Position numbers and translations under genes: made by a program
Notes under the pieces: model-generated
The model's database searches: none
The model's input: the letters and a program-made list of their open reading frames with translations, nothing else
Told to the model about the DNA's origin: nothing
DNA from: Burkholderiales bacterium
Lineage (GTDB): Bacteria; Pseudomonadota; Gammaproteobacteria; Burkholderiales; Burkholderiaceae_C
DNA: 10,527 nt
NCBI GenBank assembly: GCA_028869035.1
Contig: JAGWTL010000079.1
Location: 1-10,527 of the forward strand
Direction: 5' to 3'
Shown: one piece after another, positions 1-8,390 of the stretch
Numbering within the stretch: position 1 is the stretch's first letter
Layout of the letters: each line of letters opens with the position of its first letter

Positions 1-734
1 CGCACCAGCCGCAGGTACTCGGGGTCGTGCATGGCCATGCCGGTGGCGCACTGCACCAGGGGCTCGATGATGACCGCGGCCACCTTGCCGGCGCGCTCCT
101 GCAGCAGCTCGTCCAGGGCATGGGCGGCGCGGCGCGCCACATCCTCTGCGCTCTCGCCAGGCTGGGCCAGCCGCGCATCGGGCGAGGCGACCACATGGGC
201 GCGCTGGATCAACGGGCCATAGGCCTCACGGAACAGGGCCACATCGGTCACGCCCAGCGCACCGATGGTCTCGCCGTGGTAACTGCCCGCGAGGCAGACA
301 AACTCCTGCTTCTGCGTCTGGCCGCTGTTGCGCCAGTAATGGAAGCTCATCTTGAGCGCGATCTCCACCGCCGAGGCGCCATCGGACGCATAAAAGCAAT
401 GGCCCAGCACGCCGCCGCTCAGCGCGCCCAGGCGCTCGGACAGTTCCACCACGGGCCGGTGCGTGAAGCCGGCCAGCATGGCGTGTTCCAGCTTGTCGAG
501 CTGGTCTTTCAGCGCCGCGTTGATGCGCGGGTTGGCGTGGCCGAAGAGGTTGACCCACCAGGAGCTGATCGCGTCCAGGTACTCATGCCCCTGAACATCG
601 ACCAGCCAGGGACCGCGGCCGTGGCTGACGGGAATCAGCGGCACGGTCTCGTGGTGCTGCATCTGGGTGCAGGGATGCCAGACGCTGCGCAGGCTGCGCG
701 CGACCCAGTCGGAGGAGATGTCTTCGGCTTTCAC
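1..734 (-). CDS. bioA: Adenosylmethionine-8-amino-7-oxononanoate aminotransferase, 5' part (runs off left edge)
   Basis: This PLP enzyme of biotin synthesis transfers an amino group from S-adenosylmethionine to KAPA to give DAPA, in the cytoplasm. About 244 N-terminal residues are visible of a family length near 430-450. Diagnostic stretches, numbered from the chosen start, are SVWHPCTQM (17-25), the SSWW pair lining the substrate pocket (57-60), the cofactor-phosphate region YASDGASAVEIALKM (115-129), SYHGETIGAL (151-160) and IIEPLVQCATGM (222-233). The PLP lysine lies beyond the edge. The start is uncertain. No in-frame ATG precedes the conserved region, so I chose GTG at 734, which gives MKAEDISSDW; no good Shine-Dalgarno precedes it. 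The gene lies 52 bp behind the methylcrotonyl-CoA carboxylase beta gene on the same strand, so co-transcription is likely. The family is clear; the exact start is not. Confidence 0.9.
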   Translation of the reverse strand, partial: MKAEDISSDWVARSLRSVWHPCTQMQHHETVPLIPVSHGRGPWLVDVQGHEYLDAISSWWVNLFGHANPRINAALKDQLDKLEHAMLAGFTHRPVVELSERLGALSGGVLGHCFYASDGASAVEIALKMSFHYWRNSGQTQKQEFVCLAGSYHGETIGALGVTDVALFREAYGPLIQRAHVVASPDARLAQPGESAEDVARRAAHALDELLQERAGKVAAVIIEPLVQCATGMAMHDPEYLRLV

Positions 735-786
735 TTTGATGCAGTTTTCTACAGAGGGGCCCGCATTCTGGCAGGCGAAGGTCTGC

Positions 787-2394
<1,608 letters not shown>

Positions 2395-2584
2395 GAAGGT
2401 GCTTTCTGAGGGCGACGGGGCCGGTCAGGCGGGCGCCCGTCTGATTGACGTTTACGTAAACGTCAATTGTGGCAGATTCGGGGCGCCCCTCTCCCCGGCC
2501 GGGCAGCGGACGCACCACGGCGGTGCACCGGTGCCGGCATGGCGCTTGCTAACCATAACAGGTCAGCATCGAAAAAACACCGCC
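2395..2584. other. Divergent intergenic region between liuB and the cyclic-di-GMP gene
   Basis: This 190-bp gap must hold promoters for both flanking genes. Besides the operator it contains two 10-bp G+C palindromes, CGGGCGCCCG at 2430-2439 and GGGGCGCCCC at 2480-2489, whose centres are 50 bp apart on either side of the operator. These may be chance in DNA this rich in G+C. Before the plus-strand gene the sequence turns A-rich (about 2549-2583, with AAAAAA), consistent with a leader. No RNA gene or clear hexamer pair was seen. Confidence 0.6.
2444..2467. promoter_or_regulatory. 24-bp perfect palindrome, probable LiuR-like operator of the carboxylase gene
   Basis: The half-site ATTGACGTTTAC is followed directly by its exact reverse complement, centred between 2455 and 2456. 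It lies 49 bp upstream of the liuB start, inside the divergent gap shared with the cyclic-di-GMP gene. A near-identical element at 9862-9887 precedes the acyl-CoA dehydrogenase. From memory, MerR-family LiuR regulators of branched-chain amino acid catabolism use a core of this TTTACGTAAACG type; that assignment is recall, not computed. The outer TTGACG also resembles a -35 hexamer on either strand, but I could not place a convincing -10. No regulator gene is in the window. Confidence 0.8.
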
Positions 2585-4750
2585 ATGTCCGTCCATCCCG
2601 CCCGCATCCGCCGCACCAGCCTGCTCAGCACGGGCGAGCTGGACCGGGCCCGCGTGCTCGACACCCTGGTCAACAACCTGGACGGCATGGCCTACCGCTG
2701 CCTGCACGACGCCAGCTGGCGCATGATCTTCGTCAGCCAGGGCTGCCTGGGCCTGACGGGCTACGCTCCGGCCGAACTGGTGCAGGACGCGGCCATCAGC
2801 TGGGAAGACATCACCCACCCGCTGGACCGCATCCGCGTGCGTTCGCAGATCGACACCGCGGTGCGAAGCGGCCAGCGCTTCACGGTGGAATACCGCATCA
2901 CCACCCAGGCCGGGCAGATCAAGTGGGTGCACGAGCGCGGCATCGCCGTGCCCGATGAGCAGGGCGTTCTGGTGATCGAAGGGTTCGTCGAGGACGTGAC
3001 CGCGCAGCGCGAGATGGCCCTGGCCCAGAAGGAGGCCGAGCTGCGCTACCGCAACATCTTCGAACACGCCTCCGAAGGCATCTTCCAGACCTCGATCGAC
3101 GGCCGTTACCTGGCGGCCAACCCGGCCCTGGCCCGGCTCTACGGCTACGCCAGCCCCACGGCGCTGATGGCCGGCCTGGACGACATCGGTCGCCAGCTTT
3201 ATGTGCGGGGCAGCCAGCGCGAACGTTTCCAGCAGCTCCTGGCCCAGCAGGGTGAGGTGCTCAACTTCGAGTCCGAGGTCTATCGCCAGGACGGCACCCG
3301 CATCTGGATCTCCGAGAACGCCCACGCCGTGCGCAACACCGACGGACTCACCCTCTACTACGAGGGCACGGTGCAGGACATCTCGGAACGCAAGCGCTAC
3401 CAGGAGGAGCTGGAGCGCCAGGCCAACCACGACATGCTCACCGGCCTGCCCAACCGCATCCTGCTGGCCGACCGCGTGGAACAGGGCATCGCGCGCGCGG
3501 CGCGCCTGGGGTATTTTCTCACCGTGGTCTTCATCGACCTGGACAACTTCAAGTTCATCAACGACAGCCTGGGACACGACGCGGGTGACGAGCTGCTCAA
3601 GGAAATCGCCAGCCGCCTGCGCCACTGCGTGCGCTCCTCCGACACCGTGGCACGCCTGGGCGGGGACGAATTCGTGCTGCTGCTCGGTGACCACTTCCGC
3701 GCCAGCACCGTGATCTCGCAGCTGCGCCGTGTGGTGGCCGAGATCGGCCGCCCCGTCATGCTCTCGGGGCGCGAGTTCCATGTGGGTGCCAGCCTGGGCG
3801 TGGCCATGTACCCGGCGGACGGCGAAGACCCGGCCAACCTGCTCAAGCACGCCGACACCGCCATGTACGCCGCTAAAAACCGCGGCCGCAACAACTTCCA
3901 GTTCTTCACCAGCGAACTCAACCGCGTGGCCGACGAACGGCTCAACCTGGAGGCGGCGCTGCGCCAGGCCATCGAGCGCGATGAGTTCGAGGTGCACTAC
4001 CAGCCCAAGGTGGACCACCGCCGCCGCATCGTCGGCGTGGAAGCCCTGGCCCGCTGGACCCACCCCGAGTACGGCCCCATCAGCCCGGACCGCTTCATTC
4101 CCATCGCCGAGGAAACCGGGCTCATCATGCCGCTGACCACGGCCATCCTGCGGCGTGCCTTCGCCGCCGCGCGCGGCTGGAACCAGCGCCTGCCCTCGCC
4201 CCTGCGCGTGGCCGTGAATCTTTCACCGCGGCTCTTCCTCAGCGGCGACATCGTGGCCCACGTGGCCGGCCTGCTGCAGGAAGCCCAGCTGACGCCCGCC
4301 CTGGTGGAGCTGGAGATCACCGAAACCGTCTTCATGGGCGACAGCGACCACATCGTCGCCACCCTGGGCCATTTCAAGGCCCTGGGCGTGTTGCTGGCCA
4401 TGGACGACTTCGGCACCGGTTACTCCGCGCTCAGTTATCTGCGCCGTTTCCCGCTGGACATCATCAAGATCGACCGCTCCCTGGTCACCGGCATCGAACA
4501 CGAGGAAGAGGTGGCCATGATCGCGCGCGCCGTGATCTCCCTGGGCCAGAGCCTGCGCAAGACCGTGGTGGCCGAGGGCGTGGAGAACCAGGCGCAGTTC
4601 GACTTCCTGCGCTACCAGGGCTGCCACGAATTCCAGGGTTATCTGCTGTCGCGCCCCCTGCCTCAGGCGGCCATGACACGCCTGCTCGAAGGCAGCGGCG
4701 TGATACCGGCCCCGGCGCGACCAAGCTCGGGTTTTACGCCTTTGGCTTAA
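2585..4750 (+). CDS. PAS-PAS-GGDEF-EAL cyclic-di-GMP signalling protein
   Basis: This 721-aa protein can in principle both make and break cyclic di-GMP. Domain order is PAS 1 (about 25-140), PAS 2 (about 150-270), GGDEF (about 275-440) and EAL (about 455-700). The synthase motif GGDEF is intact (359-363) with an inhibitory-site RxxD at R350-D353. The phosphodiesterase residues are also present: E486-A-L, N545, E577 and E580, D607-D608 in MDDFGTGYSAL, K628 and E664. No signal peptide or membrane span is evident, so it is probably cytosolic and senses through the PAS domains, whose ligand cannot be told. The ATG at 2585 was chosen over in-frame upstream starts because those run antisense into liuB and across the operator, while PAS similarity begins soon after 2585. 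The RBS is weak. Its promoter region is shared with the liuB operator. The stop overlaps that of the convergent HAD gene. Confidence 0.95.
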   Translation: MSVHPARIRRTSLLSTGELDRARVLDTLVNNLDGMAYRCLHDASWRMIFVSQGCLGLTGYAPAELVQDAAISWEDITHPLDRIRVRSQIDTAVRSGQRFTVEYRITTQAGQIKWVHERGIAVPDEQGVLVIEGFVEDVTAQREMALAQKEAELRYRNIFEHASEGIFQTSIDGRYLAANPALARLYGYASPTALMAGLDDIGRQLYVRGSQRERFQQLLAQQGEVLNFESEVYRQDGTRIWISENAHAVRNTDGLTLYYEGTVQDISERKRYQEELERQANHDMLTGLPNRILLADRVEQGIARAARLGYFLTVVFIDLDNFKFINDSLGHDAGDELLKEIASRLRHCVRSSDTVARLGGDEFVLLLGDHFRASTVISQLRRVVAEIGRPVMLSGREFHVGASLGVAMYPADGEDPANLLKHADTAMYAAKNRGRNNFQFFTSELNRVADERLNLEAALRQAIERDEFEVHYQPKVDHRRRIVGVEALARWTHPEYGPISPDRFIPIAEETGLIMPLTTAILRRAFAAARGWNQRLPSPLRVAVNLSPRLFLSGDIVAHVAGLLQEAQLTPALVELEITETVFMGDSDHIVATLGHFKALGVLLAMDDFGTGYSALSYLRRFPLDIIKIDRSLVTGIEHEEEVAMIARAVISLGQSLRKTVVAEGVENQAQFDFLRYQGCHEFQGYLLSRPLPQAAMTRLLEGSGVIPAPARPSSGFTPLA

Positions 4751-5397
4751 GCCAGCAGCGCGGGCAGCTGCGCCATGTCGCTGAACACTGCGGCCACCCC
4801 GGCCCGCAGGAAAGGTTCAGCCTCGCCCTGCGGCACATAGGCCAGCACCGTGGCGCCGGCGGCCAGCCCGGCGGCGGTGCCGATCAGCGTGTCCTCCACC
4901 ACGGCGCAGCGCTGCGGCGGCGCCGACAGTGCGGCCGCAGCGGCCAGATAAACATCCGGGTGCGGCTTGGAACGCGGCATCTCGTGACCGCTGAAGATGC
5001 GGCCCTCGAAATAGCCGTGCAGGCCCACCTTGCGCAGCTGCAGCTCCACCTTGTGGCGGTCCGCCCCCGAGGCGCAGGCGATGCGCGCGTCCAGCCGTTC
5101 GTGGACTTCATGCACGGCGGCCTGTGCGTTGGTCACGATGCGCAGCTCACTCTCCAGCGCGGCGTTGCGGCGTTCACGGAATTCGGTCAGCCAGGCTTCC
5201 GTCAGCGGCCGGCCGGTCTCACGTTCGATGCGCTCACGCTCGTCGCGCACCATCTTGCCGATGAAGATGCGCATGCACTCAGCCTCGGTCAGATGCCAGC
5301 CGCGCTCGGCCAGCATGTCGCGCAGCACCCCGTTCACGATGGGTTCGGAATCGACCAGCACCCCGTCGCAATCGAACAGCACGGCATCGAATCTCAC
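4747..5397 (-). CDS. HAD-superfamily hydrolase, beta-phosphoglucomutase/CbbY-like
   Basis: This 216-aa protein is a Rossmann-type HAD phosphatase or phosphomutase with an alpha-helical cap. Motif I is FDCDGVLVDSEP, with nucleophile D9 and acid/base D11. Motif II is the serine in ACASGAD (S110), motif III the lysine of SKPHPD (K144), and motif IV is E168-D169. The cap lies between about residues 16 and 85. All catalytic residues are present; the substrate cannot be assigned, and sugar-phosphate or phosphoglycolate phosphatases look alike at this level. It starts at GTG 5397, and its GTGA overlaps the stop of the YchJ-like gene by 4 bp, with a strong Shine-Dalgarno inside that gene, so translation is probably coupled. 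Its TAA stop overlaps the convergent stop of the cyclic-di-GMP gene in a shared TTAA. Confidence 0.9.
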   Translation of the reverse strand: MRFDAVLFDCDGVLVDSEPIVNGVLRDMLAERGWHLTEAECMRIFIGKMVRDERERIERETGRPLTEAWLTEFRERRNAALESELRIVTNAQAAVHEVHERLDARIACASGADRHKVELQLRKVGLHGYFEGRIFSGHEMPRSKPHPDVYLAAAAALSAPPQRCAVVEDTLIGTAAGLAAGATVLAYVPQGEAEPFLRAGVAAVFSDMAQLPALLA

Positions 5398-5774
5398 AAC
5401 CAGTCTCCCTCCACGTAATACCAGCGGCCCTCTTCACGCACGAAGCGGCTGCGTTCGTGCAGGCGCACGGCGCGGCCGCTCCTGTCACGCTGGCGCGCGA
5501 CAAACTCCACCTCGGCGCGAGCTTCATCGACCACTTTGAAATCCCGCACCTCCAGCCCCAGCCACTTCACGCCGGGATCGAAACTGATCTTCGAGGGTCG
5601 TTTGCTCTCGTGCCAGGTGGCCAGCAGGTAGTCGGCACGCTCCAGCACAAAGGCGCTGTAACGAGAACGCATCAGGGCTTCGGCGTCCGGCGCAGGCCGG
5701 CCGGGGAAATCCTCCACGCAAGGGCCGCAGCACCGCGCATAAGGCAGGGACCGGCCGCAGGGGCAGTCACTCAC
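5394..5774 (-). CDS. YchJ-family (UPF0225) SEC-C motif protein
   Basis: This 126-aa protein begins with a SEC-C-type zinc-binding cluster: C4, C6, C15-C16 and C19 in CPCGRSLPYARCCGPC. The rest fits the YchJ middle domain of NTF2-like fold: ALMRSRYSAFVLERADYLLATW (33-54), FDPGVKWLGLEVRDF (65-79) and ERSRFVREEGRWYYVEGDW near the end. Longer family members such as E. coli YchJ have an additional C-terminal SEC-C motif, absent here. The molecular role of the family is unknown to me; SEC-C elements elsewhere bind zinc and mediate protein or ribosome contacts. The start is GTG at 5774, three bases after the rhodanese stop, with AGGG and GAGG upstream. It is the middle gene of a three-gene operon. 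Confidence 0.88.
   Translation of the reverse strand: MSDCPCGRSLPYARCCGPCVEDFPGRPAPDAEALMRSRYSAFVLERADYLLATWHESKRPSKISFDPGVKWLGLEVRDFKVVDEARAEVEFVARQRDRSGRAVRLHERSRFVREEGRWYYVEGDWL
5405..5412 (-). promoter_or_regulatory. Strong Shine-Dalgarno supporting the GTG start of the HAD gene
   Basis: The minus strand reads GGAGGGAG, seven bases before the GTG at 5397. It lies within the last codons of the upstream YchJ-like gene. This settles the non-ATG start and keeps the HAD DxD motif at its usual place near the N terminus. Confidence 0.8.
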
Positions 5775-5777
5775 GCC

Positions 5778-6194
5778 TCAGCCACCCTTCTTCGCCTTGC
5801 GCTCTTCCAGCGTCTCGGTCGGCCCGCCCAGCCTGACCCACTCGGCGTAGCCACCCTCGATGTGCGAGACATTCGTCATGCCCATGTCCTGCAGGGTCTT
5901 GGCGGCCAGCGCGCTGCGCCAGCCGGCACCGCAGAACAGGATGAAGTGCTTGCTCTCGTCGGCCCACATGGGCTTGTGGTAGGGCGATTCGGGGTCCACC
6001 CAGAACTCCAGCATGCAGCGCGGCGCGTGCACGCTGCCGGAGACGGTTCCTTCCTTGAGTTCGCGCACATCGCGGATGTCGACGATCTGCACCTTCGGGT
6101 CGTCCAGCATGGCCAGCACCTCGGGAACGGTGCGGGTCTGGACCTCGACCATGGCCTCGTCGACGAGGGCGCGGAATCCTTTGGTGATGGGCAT
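5778..6194 (-). CDS. Single-domain rhodanese-like sulfurtransferase
   Basis: This 138-aa cytoplasmic protein has one rhodanese domain. It has the VDIRDVREL segment (38-46), the HAPRCMLEFW stretch (56-65) and the active-site loop FCGAGWRSALAA (87-98), with C88 as the persulfide-carrying cysteine. The C terminus GGYAEWVRLGGP is typical. A catalytic cysteine with a six-residue CxxxxR loop suggests a working thiosulfate or persulfide sulfurtransferase, but the donor and acceptor cannot be told. I chose ATG 6194 (MPITKGF), not the in-frame extension to 6299, because the extension runs into the upstream lipoprotein gene and has no rhodanese similarity. The RBS is a weak GAAAGAAA. It heads the operon with the YchJ-like and HAD genes. 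It lies 91 bp behind the VWA lipoprotein gene on the same strand, so read-through is possible. Confidence 0.92.
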   Translation of the reverse strand: MPITKGFRALVDEAMVEVQTRTVPEVLAMLDDPKVQIVDIRDVRELKEGTVSGSVHAPRCMLEFWVDPESPYHKPMWADESKHFILFCGAGWRSALAAKTLQDMGMTNVSHIEGGYAEWVRLGGPTETLEERKAKKGG

Positions 6195-6265
6195 GGTGTG
6201 TTTCTTTCGCAAGCCTGGACAGGCCCCTATTTTCCACCCATCCAGCCCCAACCACCGGCCGCCCA

Positions 6266-6283
6266 CTAAGGCCATCGCCTTAG
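6266..6283 (-). terminator. Hairpin just after the VWA lipoprotein gene, weak terminator candidate
   Basis: CTAAGGC (6266-6272) and GCCTTAG (6277-6283) form a perfect 7-bp stem with a four-base loop, beginning two bases after the lipoprotein stop codon. No U tract follows on the minus strand, so it may be a 3'-end stabiliser or an inefficient terminator rather than a standard intrinsic one. It separates the membrane/VWA pair from the rhodanese operon. Confidence 0.4.
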
Positions 6284-6285
6284 GC

Positions 6286-6954
6286 TCAACGGATCGCAAG
6301 CATCCTGTCCAGGTGCTCCAGGTCGTTGATGACCGCCCACTCAGTGGCGCCGGCCGCGCGCGTGCGCTTCTCCCATGCCGCGAGGCGGTCCAGGTAGCGG
6401 CGCGGGTCGGTATTGTCGGTGTTCAGCTTGGTGACGTTGACCGCCATCACCCGGATCCCTCTCAAATGGATGGGAAAGTCGCGCACCGTTCCCTTGCCAA
6501 GCTCTTCCTGCATGTCGGAAAAGATGATGACCGTCTTGTTGCCGGCGTTGGTCTCGTTCAGGTATTCGGCGGCCTGGATCAAGCCCCCCGTGATGTCGGT
6601 ATAGGCGCTGGCCTTGACGTCTTTTGTGAACTCCTCGATTTTTTGATTGAAGGCACGCTTCTGTAGATTGGCCTGCGAAGGGCGATGATCGAATGTGGCC
6701 TTGGCCACGATGTCCTTTTCGCTGAAGCTTTTGCTCTGGACCTTGGCCACGGCCAGGGAGTCGCCGGGATTCAGATTGGCCAGCAGGTAATTGATGATCT
6801 TGCGGGCCTTGTCGACTTCCTGCGCGTAGGTTCCCGACGTGTCGATCAGCAGATAGACGCCACGGCTGTGGGCGCGGCTGTCGGCACAACCGTTCAATGC
6901 CGCGGCCAGCAGCGCCAAGCTCGGCAGCAGCCAATACTCGCGTCGTTTCATCAT
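6286..6954 (-). CDS. Lipoprotein with von Willebrand factor A-like domain
   Basis: This 222-aa protein begins with a lipoprotein signal: MMKRR, a hydrophobic run LLPSLALLAAAL (9-20), and lipobox LNGC with the lipidated C23. The next residue is alanine, so an outer-membrane destination is more likely than inner-membrane retention. A VWA-like fold follows: YLLIDTSGTY gives a MIDAS-type DxSxT (D38, S40, T42), a threonine in AYTDITGG (119 or 122) is the likely third ligand, and IIFSDMQEE supplies D147. VWA domains bind partner proteins through a metal ion. I cannot assign a partner from family knowledge. The start is at 6954, where ATGA overlaps the stop of the upstream membrane-protein gene, with GGGGAA close upstream. 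The tight overlap makes these two genes almost certainly a functional pair. The domain call is from motif reading only. Confidence 0.85.
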   Translation of the reverse strand: MMKRREYWLLPSLALLAAALNGCADSRAHSRGVYLLIDTSGTYAQEVDKARKIINYLLANLNPGDSLAVAKVQSKSFSEKDIVAKATFDHRPSQANLQKRAFNQKIEEFTKDVKASAYTDITGGLIQAAEYLNETNAGNKTVIIFSDMQEELGKGTVRDFPIHLRGIRVMAVNVTKLNTDNTDPRRYLDRLAAWEKRTRAAGATEWAVINDLEHLDRMLAIR

Positions 6955-8390
6955 GCGTTCCCCGCTTCGGCGGCAGCCGTCTTGCTGGTCAGCCCCTCGC
7001 GCAGCGCCGTACCCCAGCGCTCCAACAGCAGGGGCAGCACGATGGCGACGTCGTAGACATTGATCAGGATGCGTCCCAGCCGATAGAGGATCATGGCCAT
7101 GAAGCGCATGACAAAGCCGGTGAGCCGCATCGACATGACCAGCAGCACCCCCACCACCGTGCGCAGCGACACAATCATCACTTCCAGGGGAATGGCCACG
7201 AAAGCCAGCACAAACGGCAGCACGAAACCCATCACCATCTGTCCCACCATGGGAATGTGGGTCAACCAGCTGTCGGTGGCCGGCGGCGGTGATGTCGCCA
7301 GATCGTGCAGCATCGCCGCCTTGTCGGCGATGAGCATGTCGCGCATGAGGGCCAGGGACGACTCGATGCAGGCCAGTATCAGCAGCAGAATGAACGCGGC
7401 CCACATGACGCGCCGCCGCAGCTGGTCGTTCATGCTGGCAATCGTGGGGAACAGATGGGTGATGCGCAAGGCTTCAAGCAAGAATACCCCCATCGACGCC
7501 TCCATCAGAACGATTACCAATGCGGCCACGTCGGAGGCGCGCAGGCTGTTGGTGATGTAGTCGCCCGCGCCAACCATTTCGGACATGGGCAGGGCGATCA
7601 GCTTGAAGTTGATGAACGCGCCGCCAGCGGCAATCAACATGATCAGGGAGGAAATGCCCAGCTGCACAAAGGCCGAAACAGCCAGCGCGTGCTCGCTCTT
7701 GTCCGTCTTGGCCCGCATCTCTTCGTACCGTGTCATGTGCGCATCGATGGACTTTGCATTGCTTTCGAGGCTGATCATGTTGACGTCAAGATTTTTCACG
7801 GTCTTGTCGACCGAACGCCACACCGGCATCAAACCCTTCAAAATTTTGTGCCGCCCTTCGTACGAGCGACGGTACTCACCGATGGTTCTGTCGTGCACCT
7901 TCTGCACCGACTTGTGCAGGTCTTCCAGAATTTTCTTGGCGATATCACCGTTGGATTTCAGGTTGGCCACGCTGGACAAGGCCTCCACCCATTCCGGCGA
8001 CGGCGGCGGAACCTCCCCGCATTTGAGGTAGTCCTCCTCGATGCGGGTCAGCTCATCCATCATCTTTCTTTGCAGCGCCGGGTATTCGCCTAGCTCCTTG
8101 CGCACCATGTCGCTGACGCGCTCGAACTCCCGCTCGATCTGCGCCATCACCTCGGCCTGTCCATGCCCCAACAAGACCGCGCGGTTACGCAGGCGCAGGC
8201 TCTCGGCGGTCTTCTGCAGCCAATGCGCCGCAAAGCGCATCGCATGGGCCGCAAGGTGGCACACTGCCAGGATGATGTTGTGCGCCGGCGCCCTTGCCGC
8301 ATAGAGAAACAGGGTTGCCAGGACGAAAAGCGCCAGCACGGACAAGGCGACTCTGTCGGGCCAGAACAACCACGCGGAGAAATCACTCAT
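6951..8390 (-). CDS. Multi-pass membrane protein with long helical soluble domain, unknown function
   Basis: I do not recognise this 479-aa protein. It has one N-terminal membrane span (about 13-33), then about 200 mostly charged residues (35-235) predicted helical and partly coiled-coil, containing EVMAQIEREFERVSDMVRKE and LDVNMISLESNAKSIDAHM. Further spans are likely near 236-260, 287-307, 328-347, 384-405, 409-430 and 440-456. A proline-rich loop (SPPPATDSW, 367-375) separates two of them. The count of six to seven spans is by eye. No ATPase, nuclease or peptidase motif is visible. The ATG at 8390 has an excellent Shine-Dalgarno. The 3' end overlaps the VWA lipoprotein gene by 4 bp. A hand count at 7801-7860 gives 33/60 G+C against 40/60 at 3961-4020 in the cyclic-di-GMP gene, a hint of different origin from a tiny sample. 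Confidence 0.85.
   Translation of the reverse strand: MSDFSAWLFWPDRVALSVLALFVLATLFLYAARAPAHNIILAVCHLAAHAMRFAAHWLQKTAESLRLRNRAVLLGHGQAEVMAQIEREFERVSDMVRKELGEYPALQRKMMDELTRIEEDYLKCGEVPPPSPEWVEALSSVANLKSNGDIAKKILEDLHKSVQKVHDRTIGEYRRSYEGRHKILKGLMPVWRSVDKTVKNLDVNMISLESNAKSIDAHMTRYEEMRAKTDKSEHALAVSAFVQLGISSLIMLIAAGGAFINFKLIALPMSEMVGAGDYITNSLRASDVAALVIVLMEASMGVFLLEALRITHLFPTIASMNDQLRRRVMWAAFILLLILACIESSLALMRDMLIADKAAMLHDLATSPPPATDSWLTHIPMVGQMVMGFVLPFVLAFVAIPLEVMIVSLRTVVGVLLVMSMRLTGFVMRFMAMILYRLGRILINVYDVAIVLPLLLERWGTALREGLTSKTAAAEAGNA

Noticed and set aside
2549..4063. Open frame of 504 codons on the minus strand opposite the GGDEF-EAL gene
   Set aside because: Antisense shadow with low-complexity A/G/V/H/D composition; the opposite strand has intact catalytic motifs.
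6955..7404. Upstream in-frame extension of the VWA lipoprotein to 7404
   Set aside because: It overlaps the membrane-protein gene in another frame and would bury the lipoprotein signal peptide.
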